Positions 23,883-35,040 of a stretch of DNA of 64,000 nucleotides are shown in pieces. The stretch covers positions 1 through 64,000 of the forward strand of contig DASRHY010000305.1 in the NCBI GenBank assembly GCA_035650275.1, read 5' to 3'. The DNA comes from DASRHY01 sp035650275 (GTDB lineage Bacteria > Actinomycetota > Actinomycetes > Propionibacteriales > Kribbellaceae). The translations under genes and the position numbers were made by a program. How positions within the stretch are numbered: position 1 is the first letter of the stretch; every line of letters starts with the position of its first letter. Below the pieces are notes generated by a model. That model made no database searches and was not told the origin of the DNA. It saw only the letters and a list, made by a program, of their open reading frames with translations.

Positions 23883-26800
23883 TCAGCCGCCGACGCGCCA
23901 TCCACGATCGATGCGCTGCGTCAGGCTGTTGCCCGCGGCATCGGTTGCCACGACCCGCACCGTCGCGAAACCGTCTCCCGGTGCGGCCGGCACGGCGGCC
24001 TCGTACCCACTTCCGGCGGTTCGCACCGGCGCCGCGGACCAGGTCGCGCCGTCGTCGTACGAGACCTCGGCGGTGACCGTGAACCGGCCCGGCCCGCTCG
24101 CACCGGCCTGGTAGCCGGGGGTGATCCGGAGCGGGTACGACCGCCCGGCCGCGACCTGGTTACGGGCGCCGGTCTCGATCCCGTAGTCGACCTGGACCAG
24201 CGGCAGCACGGTGCGCTCCTCCGAGCGCCGCTCGGAGCGGAACCGCCAGGACGACTCGGTGTGCACCGAGGTGTCGGAGAAGTTGGCCGCCCCGTTGGTC
24301 ACCTCGAGCGACAGCTCGTACGACGCGTCGTCCGGCGGGACCGTGAACTGCGCCTCCGGCCAGGTCGCCGACCCGACCTCGGTGCCGTTGCGCCGCAGCG
24401 TGAGCCGGGACCGGTCGCCCATCTGCTCGAAGATCGTGCCGCGCAGCTTGCCGCCGTACACGTAGTGCGGCATCGACACCCGGATCGCGTCGGTGAACCG
24501 TGCGACCGGCGAGCCGAGCTCCTCCTGGCCCTCGATCGCGACCACGCCCGGCCGGACCAGCGGGCCCCACCACACCTGGCTGTAGCGCTGGCCCGCGGCA
24601 TAGCTGCGAGCCACGGTCGAGGTCCAGTAGTAGCCGAGGAACTCGTGCGGCTGCCCGAACCGCTGCCACTCCACGTCCTCGGTGCTGATGTAGTCGGTGC
24701 GCACCAGCGGGCCGTTGCGGATCAGCGCGAGGCTGTTGCCGAAGTGGCCGGTCCCGGCGTACGGGATCCACGACTCGAACCGCAGCATCCGGTCCGAGTT
24801 CGCCCGGTAGTCCGACACCATCGTGGCCAGCTTGGTCCGGCCCGCGTCGTACGTCCGGCCGCTCGGCACCCCGCCGCGCTCCAGGTAGGTCAGCTCGTAG
24901 GAGTACGTCGAGTCCTGCACCCCGGTGACGTCCAGGGTCAGCCCGGGCGTGCGCTCGAGCGCCTGCCGCAGCAGCATCCCGGTGGGCTGGTCGATCGTGT
25001 AGGCCGGCAGCTCCGCGTTGTACGCGGTCTCCCGCCAGTCCTCCTCGCGGTCGTTGTGCGCGAGCAGCAACGCCGCGCCCGCCGCCTTCGCCGCGTCCAC
25101 CTGCGGCAGCAGGCCGTCCCAGTCCGCGGCCCGGGTGACCAGCGCGATCTTGCCGCGTACGTCGAGGCCGGCATAGTCCTCCGGGCGGCCGAGCCCGGCG
25201 TACACCACCGGCAGCGACCCGGTTCCGACGTACGCGCGCGGCGGTGTGGCGAGCTCCGGGTTCGGCAACCTGGTCCCGCCGACCGTTGCCGTCAGCAACG
25301 GCTGGGCAAGCTGCCACTGGGTGGTCAGCTCGAAGGTGCCGAGCTTGGCCTTCGGGCCGGGCAGCAGGTACACCTCGCCGCTGCGACCCTGTGCCGCGTG
25401 CGAGGTCAGCGACCGGTCGCCTACCTTGCGGTGCCACATCACATCGAAGATGTGCAGCTCGGCGTCCTTGGGCGTCGTGACCCGGACCGGCTTGGCGGCG
25501 CGCGCGTCGTACCGGATCGTGACGTCCCGGCTGACGCTGAGCTCGGGGTTGCCGGTGACGACCTGGTACGCCTGCGGCCAGCGGCCGTCCGACGGCTCCA
25601 GCGTGGCCATCAGGGTGTACAGCCCGTCGCGTGCGGTGAAGGTCGACCGGCCGTCGCGCATGAACACCCGGGTGTACTCACCGGTGTCCGCGCTCCACAG
25701 GTCCACCGGTCCGGTCGCCGGCAGTCCGGCGCGGTCCACGCCCTCGACCGTGACGGTGCGCAGCGGGCCGTCGACGGCGAAGCTCACCGGAGTCACCGAG
25801 GTCCCGCTCACCGACCGCGCCAGCACCACACCGGCGTACTCCGCGGTGGGGGTCCGCTGCGGGGTGAGCCGCACCTGGACACTCGCCTGGCCGCGCGGCG
25901 GCACGATCAGCACCGGCCGGCTCAGCGACAGCGACGGCCGCAGCCTCTGGGCCCCGGTGCCGGCCACGTCGGCGGACAGGTGGAGTACGGCGGGCAGGCC
26001 GGTCGGGTTGCGGTAGGTGAGGGTCCGGGTGACGACGGCGCTGTCCGCGGCGATCCGGCCGAGCGACAGGTCCGCGGTCTCTGCGGTGACCGAGCCGCTC
26101 ACGGCGGCCGCCACGTCCAGCCGGCCCCCGCCCTGGAAGCTGACCGGCTGGTCCAGCCGGTGCGCGGTCGAGACCAGCCGGGCCTTCAGGCTCTCGGCCG
26201 GCCAATCCGGGTGCTGCTGGGCCAGGATCGCGGCCGCGCCGGCGACGTGCGGGGTGGCCATCGAGGTACCGTTCAGCGAGGTGTAGTGCTGGTCGAGCAC
26301 GCTGCCGATCGTGGTGCCGGCGGCCCGGGCCGCGACGATCCCGGCGCCCGGCGCGACGATCTCCGGCTTCACCGCGAGGTCGCCGACCCGCGGTCCGCGG
26401 GAGGAGAACCAGGCGGCCTCGTCGCGCTTGTCGACCGCACCGACGGTCAGCGCCGACGTGGCCGCTCCCGGCGACCCGACGGTCTGCTGGTCCGGTCCTG
26501 TGTTGCCGGCCGCGATCACGAACAGCGCGTCCGACGAGGCGGTGAGCCGGTCGACGGCCTGGCTGAGCGGGTCGGTGCCGTCACTGGGGTACGGCGTGCC
26601 GAGGCTCATGCTGACGACCTTCGCGTCCTGCTCGACCGCCCACTCCATCCCGGCGATGATCTCGTCGAACGAGCCGGAGCCCTCGTCGTCCAGCACCTTT
26701 CCGACCAGCAGTCGCGCACCCGGCGCGACGCCCTTGCGCTTCCCGCCGGCCGCGGCACCGCTGCCCGCGATCGTGGACGCGACGTGCGTGCCATGACCGT

Positions 26801-27584
26801 TCCGGTCCACCGCGGTCTGCCCGGGCTGGTCCGGGGACGCGGAGAAGTTCTTCGCGGCCTCGACCCGGCCGGCCAGGTCCGGGTGCGTCGGGTCGCTGCC
26901 GGTGTCGAGTACGGCGACCCGGACACCGCGGCCGTCGTACCCGGCCCGCCACGCCGCCGGCGCACCGATCTGCGGCACACTGCGATCGAGGGTCGCGCGG
27001 ACCCGCTGGTTCAGCCAGATCTTGGTGCTGCCGGCCGAGCGGTTGCCCCGTAGCGCGGACCAGACCGAAGCCATCGACGACTTGTCCGCGGTGACCGACA
27101 CCGCGTCGATCGCGGGCAGCTCGCGCCGCTGCCGCAGGCCGGGCGCCCGCAGCGTGGTCAGCGAGCCGGACGGGGACTGGACCAGCAGCGGCAGGTCGCC
27201 GCGGGCCGCGTCGTGGAAGCCCTGCTCGACCAGCAGGCTGACGTTGAACAGGGCGTCGTCGAGTACGCCGGACGCGACCAGCGGCTCGGCCTGCTCCGGG
27301 ACGACGTGCACCTTGCCGTCCTGCTGGTAGACGCGCGCCGGCCGGCCATTCGGCTCGCGCTCCAGCCAGGCGGCCTGCTTGCCGCCGCCCGCGACGTGCA
27401 GCACAGCCACGTCCCCGGTCAGTAGCGTCACCTTGTACGTCGAGCCGGCCGCCGCGGGCGGCGCCTGAGCCGGTGCCGCGGTGGTGCCCGGAGCGGCCGT
27501 GGACGGCTGCTGGACCAGCAGCGCCAGCACGGCCGCGAGCGCGACCAGTACGGCGAGCGGGCGTGACTGTACGAGCGGGCGCAT
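23883..27584 (-). CDS. Secreted S8 family serine protease (subtilase)
   Basis: A 1233-residue secreted subtilisin-like protease. A signal peptide covers about residues 1-31 (hydrophobic AVLVALAAVLALLV). An N-terminal propeptide-like region precedes the catalytic domain, with the triad Asp227 (VAVLDTGSD), His264 (RNGHGTHVAS) and Ser441 (NGTSMATPHVAG) plus oxyanion Asn361 (AAGNTGPD). After residue about 500 come beta-rich domains, including a PA-like insert (LDVRGKIALVTRAADWDG) and fibronectin/CARDB-like C-terminal repeats. Such enzymes degrade extracellular protein or process cell-surface targets. ATG 27584 follows GAATCGAGGACCCG. It appears monocistronic, with a 178-base gap upstream showing no clear operator. 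Confidence 0.94.
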   Translation of the reverse strand: MRPLVQSRPLAVLVALAAVLALLVQQPSTAAPGTTAAPAQAPPAAAGSTYKVTLLTGDVAVLHVAGGGKQAAWLEREPNGRPARVYQQDGKVHVVPEQAEPLVASGVLDDALFNVSLLVEQGFHDAARGDLPLLVQSPSGSLTTLRAPGLRQRRELPAIDAVSVTADKSSMASVWSALRGNRSAGSTKIWLNQRVRATLDRSVPQIGAPAAWRAGYDGRGVRVAVLDTGSDPTHPDLAGRVEAAKNFSASPDQPGQTAVDRNGHGTHVASTIAGSGAAAGGKRKGVAPGARLLVGKVLDDEGSGSFDEIIAGMEWAVEQDAKVVSMSLGTPYPSDGTDPLSQAVDRLTASSDALFVIAAGNTGPDQQTVGSPGAATSALTVGAVDKRDEAAWFSSRGPRVGDLAVKPEIVAPGAGIVAARAAGTTIGSVLDQHYTSLNGTSMATPHVAGAAAILAQQHPDWPAESLKARLVSTAHRLDQPVSFQGGGRLDVAAAVSGSVTAETADLSLGRIAADSAVVTRTLTYRNPTGLPAVLHLSADVAGTGAQRLRPSLSLSRPVLIVPPRGQASVQVRLTPQRTPTAEYAGVVLARSVSGTSVTPVSFAVDGPLRTVTVEGVDRAGLPATGPVDLWSADTGEYTRVFMRDGRSTFTARDGLYTLMATLEPSDGRWPQAYQVVTGNPELSVSRDVTIRYDARAAKPVRVTTPKDAELHIFDVMWHRKVGDRSLTSHAAQGRSGEVYLLPGPKAKLGTFELTTQWQLAQPLLTATVGGTRLPNPELATPPRAYVGTGSLPVVYAGLGRPEDYAGLDVRGKIALVTRAADWDGLLPQVDAAKAAGAALLLAHNDREEDWRETAYNAELPAYTIDQPTGMLLRQALERTPGLTLDVTGVQDSTYSYELTYLERGGVPSGRTYDAGRTKLATMVSDYRANSDRMLRFESWIPYAGTGHFGNSLALIRNGPLVRTDYISTEDVEWQRFGQPHEFLGYYWTSTVARSYAAGQRYSQVWWGPLVRPGVVAIEGQEELGSPVARFTDAIRVSMPHYVYGGKLRGTIFEQMGDRSRLTLRRNGTEVGSATWPEAQFTVPPDDASYELSLEVTNGAANFSDTSVHTESSWRFRSERRSEERTVLPLVQVDYGIETGARNQVAAGRSYPLRITPGYQAGASGPGRFTVTAEVSYDDGATWSAAPVRTAGSGYEAAVPAAPGDGFATVRVVATDAAGNSLTQRIDRGWRVGG

Positions 27585-27762
27585 CGGGTCCTCGATTCAC
27601 CGGGGGCGGGCGAACTCCGGCCGGCCCGTGCGGCGGGGGTGGCGCCGATCGTTGCCCGGGGCAAGGCTGGGTCCTTGTTCACAGCCTATGGGCGTATCGC
27701 TGTGATGAGCTGGCGAGACTACGACACCGTCGCCAACTCGCCACCGGCCCGGGCGGACGATC

Positions 27763-29037
27763 TCAGCGCACGTCGCCGCGGGCGGCGGCAGCCGAGCGTT
27801 CCAGCAGCATCGACCGCTCGCGCTCGTTGCGGGTCAGCGACGCGGCCAGGTCGAACTCGTCCCGCGCCTCGTCGTACCGGCCGAGCTTGGCGAGCAGGTC
27901 GCCGCGGACGCTCGGCAGCAGGTGGTAGCCCTGCAGCGCCGGCTCGTCCCGCAGCCCGTCGACCAGCTCCAGCCCGGCCGCGGGTCCGGCCGCCATCGAG
28001 ACCGCGACCGCGCGGTTCAGCTCGACCACCGGGGACGGCGTGATCCGGACGAGCACGCCGTACAGCTCGGCGATCCGGAACCAGTCCGTGTCGTCCGCCG
28101 TACGGGCCCGGGCGTGGCAGGCGGCGATCGCGGCCTGCAGCAGGTACGGACCGGGCGCGTCGCCGAGCTCACCGGCCGTCTCGAGCGCGACCAGACCGCG
28201 GCGGATCAGCAGCCGGTCCCAGCGGCTGCGGTCCTGGTCGAGCAGCAGGACCGGGGTACCGTCCGGAGCGGTCCGGGCCGCGGCCCGGGAGGCCTGGATC
28301 TCCATCAGCGCGACCAGGCCGTGCACCTCGGGCTCCTTCGGCATCAGCCCGGCCAGCACGCGGCCCAGCCGCAGCGCCTCGTCGCACAGCGCCGGCCGCA
28401 TCCAGTCGTCGCCCGCGGTCGCCGAGTACCCCTCGTTGAAGACCAGGTAGATCACCTCGAGCACCGACGACAGGCGCTCCGCGAGCTCGGGCCCGGCCGG
28501 CACCTCGTACGGCACGTCGGCCTTCGCCAGCGTGCGCTTCGCACGCACGATCCGCTGCGCGATCGTCGCCTCCGGGACCAGGAACGCGCGCGCGATCTCG
28601 TCGGTCTTCAGTCCGCCGAGCAGCCGCAGGGTGAGCGCTACCCGGGCCTCGGTGGACAGCACCGGGTGACAGGCGGTGAAGACGAGCCGGAGCAGGTCGT
28701 CCTCGATGTCCCCGTCGAGTGCGGCGTCCACCTCGTCCTCCACCCCCTCTCCCGTGGTCTCGAGGTCGTGGCCCAGCTCAGCGAGCTTGCGCTGGTAGTT
28801 CTCCTTGCGCCGGACCAGGTCGATCGCCTTGCGCTTCGCGATCGTCATCAGCCACGCGCCGGGGTTGCGCGGCACGCCGGACTCGGGCCACTGCTCCAGG
28901 GCGGCGACCAGCGCGTCCTGGGCCAGCTCCTCGGCCAGGCCGACGTCGCGCACGACGCGCATCACGCCGGCGATGATCCGCGGCGACTCGATCCGCCAGA
29001 CCGCGTCGATCGCCCCGTGCGTCTCGGTTGCCGTCAC
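27763..29037 (-). CDS. ECF42-type RNA polymerase sigma factor
   Basis: A 424-residue sigma factor. Region 2 covers about residues 10-80 (AEELAQDALVAALEQWP, GAWLMTIAKRKAIDLVRR). Region 4 covers about 120-185 (LTLRLLGGLKTDEIARAFLV, EATIAQRIVRAKR). A roughly 220-residue helical TPR-like C-terminal extension carries the conserved LLDQDRSRWD. This extended architecture defines the ECF42 group, which has no anti-sigma factor and pairs with a DGPF/YciI protein, exactly as here: the YciI gene ends 48 bases upstream. GTG 29037 gives VTATETHGAIDAVWRIESPRI, the normal start. Confidence 0.93.
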   Translation of the reverse strand: MTATETHGAIDAVWRIESPRIIAGVMRVVRDVGLAEELAQDALVAALEQWPESGVPRNPGAWLMTIAKRKAIDLVRRKENYQRKLAELGHDLETTGEGVEDEVDAALDGDIEDDLLRLVFTACHPVLSTEARVALTLRLLGGLKTDEIARAFLVPEATIAQRIVRAKRTLAKADVPYEVPAGPELAERLSSVLEVIYLVFNEGYSATAGDDWMRPALCDEALRLGRVLAGLMPKEPEVHGLVALMEIQASRAAARTAPDGTPVLLLDQDRSRWDRLLIRRGLVALETAGELGDAPGPYLLQAAIAACHARARTADDTDWFRIAELYGVLVRITPSPVVELNRAVAVSMAAGPAAGLELVDGLRDEPALQGYHLLPSVRGDLLAKLGRYDEARDEFDLAASLTRNERERSMLLERSAAAARGDVR

Positions 29038-29085
29038 GCCCCGATCAGAGCATCCGTCACCGCCGCGAGGCAACCGCGTTCGCGC

Positions 29086-29502
29086 TCAGGTGCCGCCGAG
29101 GCGGTCGTGGGTCTGCTGCTGGCGGGCGATCTCCTCCGGCGGCAGTACGTCGTCGAAGTCGGACAGCTCGACGACCGGCCGGACCTCGACCTCGGACTCG
29201 AGGATCTCGGCCAGTCGCGCCGCCCATTCGATCGCCTCGTCCATCGAGCGGACCTGGACCAGCATGATCCCGCCGATCAGCTCCTTGGTCTCCGCGAACG
29301 GCCCGTCGGTGACGGTCCGCCTGCCGTCGGTCACCTTGACCCGGGCACCCTTCGAACTCGGCTGCACGCCTTCGCCGACCAGCAGCACCCCCGCCTTGGC
29401 CATCTCGTCCACGAGATTCCCGACCCCGACCAGCACTTTCTGGCTGGGCGGGATCCCCGCTTCGGTGCTCTCGTCGGCCTTGTTGATGATCATCGCTCGC
29501 AT
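29086..29502 (-). CDS. YciI-like (DGPF domain) protein
   Basis: A 138-residue YciI/DGPF-domain protein. The signature TVTDGPFAETKELIGG lies in the middle, followed by the ferredoxin-like beta-alpha units (MDEAIEWAARLAEILESEVEVRPV). Genes of this family are the usual partners and likely targets of ECF42 sigma factors, as seen by adjacency. The biochemical role is unknown. ATG 29502 follows AGCAGGGAGCCGTGCCG. It is the first gene of the pair; the promoter must lie in the 235-base gap to the divergent methyltransferase. Confidence 0.88.
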   Translation of the reverse strand: MRAMIINKADESTEAGIPPSQKVLVGVGNLVDEMAKAGVLLVGEGVQPSSKGARVKVTDGRRTVTDGPFAETKELIGGIMLVQVRSMDEAIEWAARLAEILESEVEVRPVVELSDFDDVLPPEEIARQQQTHDRLGGT

Positions 29503-29618
29503 CGGCACGGCTCCCTGCTGGTCGGTGGCTCGGCCGTCCAAGCCTCTACCCAGGACGTCGATCGAGGTGCGCCGGGATCGACATCGCGTCAGGAGCGTCC
29601 GGGAGAGCCTGGACCGCA

Positions 29619-29651
29619 TACCGAAATCGATATGAGATACCGATATCGATA
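29619..29651. promoter_or_regulatory. Tandem 14-bp direct repeat, 19-bp period
   Basis: TACCGAAATCGATA (29619-29632) and TACCGATATCGATA (29638-29651) differ at one base and are spaced by five bases. The AT-rich block stands out in this GC-rich region and contains overlapping palindromes (CGATATCG, TATCGATA). It lies in the divergent gap between the YciI-ECF42 pair and the methyltransferase, so a two-site operator is plausible. No regulator is assigned. Confidence 0.5.
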
Positions 29652-29737
29652 TACGCCCGGGCCCGTCCGCGAGCCCCGCTCTCCGTGCGCCTCGAGGGAC
29701 GTCTCATATCTCGGGATAATCCTTCTCGTTCTGCGAG

Positions 29738-30550
29738 ATGCAGGACTACGTTGAGTCCATGTACACGCACGGGCACCACGAGTCGGTGCTGCGGTCGCAC
29801 CGCTGGCGCACCGCGGAGAACTCCGCGGCGTACCTGCTCGAGCGGTTGCGGCCCGGGATGTCGCTGCTGGACGTCGGCTGCGGGCCCGGCACGATCACCG
29901 CCGACCTGGCCGACCGGGTCGCACCCGGACGCGTCACCGCCGTCGAGGTGACCGAGGACGCGCTCGCGCTGGCCCGCGGCGAGGCCGATCGGCGCGGCAC
30001 GACGAACGTCGACTTCATCATCGCGGACGTGCACGACCTCCGGCTGCCGGATGACCGGTACGACGTGGTGCACGCGCACCAGGTCCTGCAGCACGTGGCC
30101 GACCCGGTCCGCGCGCTGCGTGAGATGCGGCGGGTCGCTGTCCCGGGCGGGCTGGTGGCGGCCCGGGACAGTGACTACGGCGGCTTCACCTGGTACCCGC
30201 GGCTGGCCGAGCTGGACGAGTGGATGGCGCTGTACCAGCGGGTGGCCCGAGCCAACGGCGGCGAGCCCGATGCCGGCCGGCGGCTGCTGGCCTGGGCCCG
30301 CGAGGCGGGCTTCACCGAGATCGCGCCGTCGGCCGCCACCTGGTGCTTCGCGACGCCTGCGGACCGGTCCTGGTGGGGCGGCATGTGGGCGGACCGGATC
30401 CTGCACTCTGCGCTGGCAGACCAGGTCCGCAGCACCGGGCTCGCCACCGACGACGACCTGCAGCGGATCTCCGAGGGCTGGCGCCGCTGGGCCGATGCGC
30501 CGGACGGCTGGCTGGTCATCCTGCACGGCGAGATTCTCTGCAGGGCCTGA
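29738..30550 (+). CDS. SAM-dependent methyltransferase
   Basis: A 270-residue class I methyltransferase. HGHHESVLRSHRWRTAENSA at the N-terminus is characteristic of a conserved actinobacterial group. Motif I is LLDVGCGPGTITADLA, the ribose-binding acidic residue is in VTAVEVTEDAL, and motif IV is DVVHAHQVLQHV. Acceptor unknown. The start may be ATG 29738 or, leaving a shorter N-terminus, ATG 29759 (MYTHGHHE). A small stem (CTCG-TTCTG-CGAG) immediately precedes 29738. It converges with the DUF4396 gene, with stops 16 bases apart. Confidence 0.87.
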   Translation: MQDYVESMYTHGHHESVLRSHRWRTAENSAAYLLERLRPGMSLLDVGCGPGTITADLADRVAPGRVTAVEVTEDALALARGEADRRGTTNVDFIIADVHDLRLPDDRYDVVHAHQVLQHVADPVRALREMRRVAVPGGLVAARDSDYGGFTWYPRLAELDEWMALYQRVARANGGEPDAGRRLLAWAREAGFTEIAPSAATWCFATPADRSWWGGMWADRILHSALADQVRSTGLATDDDLQRISEGWRRWADAPDGWLVILHGEILCRA

Positions 30551-30566
30551 CGATCTGGCCGTCCGC

Positions 30567-31030
30567 TCAGTGCGTCCCGTGGTGGTGCTGGTGGACGACG
30601 GCGTGACCGCGGCCGCGACCGATCATCCAGCGGTTCACCGGCACAGTGACCACGAACGCGACCGCGAGCGCGAACGCCAGGCTGCCCCAGAACAGCGGGC
30701 TGCCCAAGCCGGCGTCCATCGCCCCCGGCACCGCGAGGATGATCGCGTTGTCGACGATCTCCATCACCGCGATGCTCAGCGTGTCGGCAGCCAGCGCCAC
30801 CTTGACAGCCTGGCCGAACCGCAGACCGGACCGCAGTACCGGGCGGATCGTCAGTAGGTAGCCGAAGAAGAAGGCCAGCACGACGGCCAGCGCCACCGTC
30901 GGCCAGGCGCTCCAGCCGAGTGCCGTACCGATCACCATGCCGAGCACCTCGCCGATCGCACAGCCGGTGAGGCAGTGCAGCGTGGCGGAGACCGCCTGCC
31001 GGGTCAGCTCCTTGCCCTCGGCAACGGTGC

Positions 31031-31034
<4 letters not shown>
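30567..31034 (-). CDS. DUF4396 membrane protein with His-rich tail
   Basis: A 155-residue DUF4396 protein with four transmembrane helices (near residues 20-38, 44-64, 78-98, 112-132). Conserved His20, Cys21 and Cys25 (LHCLTGCAIGE) and Glu29 lie in the first helix, with MEIVDNAI later. The C-terminus HAVVHQHHHGTH is a metal-binding-type tail. The GTG at 31034 overlaps the copA stop (GTGA), so translation is coupled and the protein very probably works with the copper ATPase. Its own activity is not known. Confidence 0.85.
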
Positions 31035-33292
<2,258 letters not shown>

Positions 33293-33310
33293 GAGACGTC
33301 CTCCTTCCGA

Positions 33311-33358
33311 GTCTGTCACCCGGTCTGTCACGCGGCCCGTCACCCGGCCGGTCACGAG
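33311..33358. repeat. Four 12-bp tandem repeats between operon genes
   Basis: Four imperfect 12-bp units (GTCTGTCACCCG, GTCTGTCACGCG, GCCCGTCACCCG, GCCGGTCACGAG) span the stop codon of the secreted copper protein and the gap before copA. The unit length is a multiple of three and the frame upstream of copA stays open through it. Slippage could vary the spacing between these two genes. Confidence 0.6.
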
Positions 33359-34392
33359 TGCCCGTGCCCGGGGGTGCCGTGCGGAGTCGACGGCGCCGCC
33401 TTGCGCGGGTTCGTGGGCACTGCCTTCGTCGGGGCTGTCGTAGGTGTGGGCGTGGCGGTCGGTCCGGCCTTGGCGACCTCGACGGTGAACGCCGCGGTGC
33501 GGACCTTCCCGCCGTGCTGGTAGTCCAGGAACAGCCGGTACGTGCCCGCGGTCGGGAACGTGGTGGCGAACCGCACCTCGGGACCGCCGCGCTCACCCGC
33601 GTGCGCCTCCTGCGCGGGATGCGTGTGCAGGTAGGCCAGGTCGCCGGTGCGCAGCGAGACCAGGTGCCCGAAGGCGCCCAGGTACGGCTCCAGGTCGCGG
33701 ACCTGCTCGCCGTTCTTGCTCACCGTGAAGGTCAGCTCGGACTCCTGCCCGGCGATCGCAGTGCCGGCCAGCGTCACGTCGTACCCGTCGACCGCCGACC
33801 TGGTGGCCGGCGCCGGCAGCGGCATGGGCGTGAACGGACCCGCGACCGACACGTCGGTCCCGAGCGTCAGCCCGCGGTCCAGCCCGGCCGGCTTGAAGTC
33901 CGCGAAGACGCGGTACGTGCCGCCCTTGCTCACGTCCAGCGGCACGCTCCAGGTGCCGTCCGCCGCACGCACCGGGTGCACGTGCTGGAAGCCGTCCAGG
34001 TCGCGTCGTACGACGATCAGGTGCAGCTCCTTCTCGTGCGAGAGCTGGTAGGACTTCAGCGCTCGCCCGTCCGGGTCGGTGACGGTGAACCGGAACGGCA
34101 CCGCCGGCCCGGCCGGCAGCGTCGGCGCCGCGGGCACCAGCGTGTAGCCGGCGTCCGAGACGGCGAGCCCGGGCAGCTGCCCGGACCCGGCGTCGTGGCC
34201 GCCGTGCTCCGAGCCCTCGTCCGCGTGCTCGCCCTCGCCCATCTTCTCCGTACCGCCCATTCCATCCATCGCACCGGGCGCGGCCGGCTCCTCGGCCCGG
34301 ACCGGGTCCGTCGACGAGCCGACCGTGAAGGCGATCGCGAACGCCGCCGCCAGTCCGCCGACGAACCCGCCGAGCTTCAGGCCTGCGTTCAT
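33352..34392 (-). CDS. Secreted or anchored Met/His-rich copper-operon protein
   Basis: A 346-residue exported protein. A hydrophobic N-terminal segment (residues 7-25) serves as signal or anchor. A Met/His/Glu-rich stretch follows at about 40-70 (AMDGMGGTEKM, EHADEGSEHGGHDAG), then two beta-sandwich domains with HLIVVRRDLDGFQHVHP and LVSLRTGDLAYLHTHP. A Thr/Pro-rich tail ends in HGTPGHGHS. The repeated HxHP motifs and Met/His clusters suggest extracytoplasmic copper binding; this is inference from composition and operon. The stop overlaps the repeats upstream of copA, and the ATG 34392 overlaps the copZ stop by 4 bases. Confidence 0.83.
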   Translation of the reverse strand: MNAGLKLGGFVGGLAAAFAIAFTVGSSTDPVRAEEPAAPGAMDGMGGTEKMGEGEHADEGSEHGGHDAGSGQLPGLAVSDAGYTLVPAAPTLPAGPAVPFRFTVTDPDGRALKSYQLSHEKELHLIVVRRDLDGFQHVHPVRAADGTWSVPLDVSKGGTYRVFADFKPAGLDRGLTLGTDVSVAGPFTPMPLPAPATRSAVDGYDVTLAGTAIAGQESELTFTVSKNGEQVRDLEPYLGAFGHLVSLRTGDLAYLHTHPAQEAHAGERGGPEVRFATTFPTAGTYRLFLDYQHGGKVRTAAFTVEVAKAGPTATPTPTTAPTKAVPTNPRKAAPSTPHGTPGHGHS

Positions 34393-34613
34393 GGCGTGCC
34401 GACCAGCTCGTAGCCGGCCTCGTCGACAGCCTCGGCGACCTGCTCCCGGTCCAGCCCGGCGTCGCTGGTCACGCTGACCGAGGAGATCGCGCCCGCGACC
34501 AGGTCGACCGCCACGTTCGTGACGCCCGGCAGCGCGCTGACCTCCTCGGTCACCGCGCTGACGCAGTGCCCGCAGGTCATCCCGGCGACGGCGTAGGTGC
34601 TTGTGGTGCTCAT
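34389..34613 (-). CDS. copZ: Copper chaperone (HMA domain)
   Basis: A 74-residue single HMA-fold metallochaperone. The metal-binding loop is GMTCGHC with Cys14 and Cys17, and the ferredoxin-like fold is complete (VTEEVSALPGVTNVAVDLV, then DREQVAEAVDEAGYELV). It would carry Cu+ in the cytoplasm to CopA. ATG 34613 is preceded by AGAAGGAGCACAC, a strong site. It lies 46 bases after csoR and overlaps the next gene. Confidence 0.94.
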   Translation of the reverse strand: MSTTSTYAVAGMTCGHCVSAVTEEVSALPGVTNVAVDLVAGAISSVSVTSDAGLDREQVAEAVDEAGYELVGTP

Positions 34614-34659
34614 ATGTGTGCTCCTTCTCGAAATACGGATCTCGGACAGCACAAATCAG

Positions 34660-34950
34660 TCAGCTGCGGACCAGGCGAGCGATGGCGTCCGTGGCCTCTC
34701 GAACCTTCTCGTCGGCCTCGGTGCCACCGGTGCGGACCGCGTCCGCGACACAGTGCGCGAGGTGCTCCTCGAGCAGCTCGAGCGAGAACGACTGCAGGGC
34801 CTTCGTCGCCGCGGACACCTGGGTGAGGATGTCGATGCAGTACTTGTCCTCCTCGACCATCCGCTGCAGGCCACGGACCTGCCCCTCGATCCGGCGCAGC
34901 CGCTTGAGGTGGCTGTCCTTACGGTGGGTGTAACCGTGTGTCTCGCTCAT
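34660..34950 (-). CDS. csoR: Copper-sensing repressor CsoR
   Basis: A 96-residue all-helical CsoR/RcnR-family repressor. The Cu+ ligands are all present: Cys38 (DKYCIDIL), His63 and Cys67 (EEHLAHCVAD), the C-H-C pattern of copper sensors rather than the Ni/Co RcnR pattern. Basic residues HLKRLRRIEGQVRGLQR in helix 1 bind DNA. Cu+ binding releases the operator. It is first in its own operon, with two CsoR palindromes directly upstream, so it is autoregulated and controls copZ, the secreted protein, copA and DUF4396. Confidence 0.95.
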   Translation of the reverse strand: MSETHGYTHRKDSHLKRLRRIEGQVRGLQRMVEEDKYCIDILTQVSAATKALQSFSLELLEEHLAHCVADAVRTGGTEADEKVREATDAIARLVRS

Positions 34951-34973
34951 CGTTACGGTCCTTACTCGCGAAT

Positions 34974-34988
34974 TACCCCTAGGGGGTA
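34974..34988. promoter_or_regulatory. CsoR operator 1
   Basis: TACCCCTAGGGGGTA is a near-palindrome with the G/C-tract-flanked TA ends typical of CsoR sites. It lies 24 bases before the csoR start, where bound repressor would block the promoter. Confidence 0.82.
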
Positions 34989-35010
34989 TGGTCCGTGTCG
35001 AGACAGAACA

Positions 35011-35025
35011 TACCCCCTGGGGGTA
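35011..35025. promoter_or_regulatory. CsoR operator 2
   Basis: TACCCCCTGGGGGTA is a perfect palindrome about a single central T, the second CsoR-type site, 37 bases from the first centre to centre. Two helically offset sites suggest cooperative binding of CsoR tetramers. The iron-permease stop at 35041 lies just beyond. Confidence 0.85.
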
Positions 35026-35040
35026 GTCAACGCAAGTGGT

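Noticed and set aside
24261..27053. Long open frame on the plus strand (930 codons) opposite the subtilase
   Set aside because: It is the antisense of a gene with a complete catalytic triad. The product is Arg/Pro/Gly-rich with no domain and its length is a by-product of high GC.
33311..33358. CRISPR-like array
   Set aside because: Units are 12 bp, directly abutting without spacers, and no cas gene is present.
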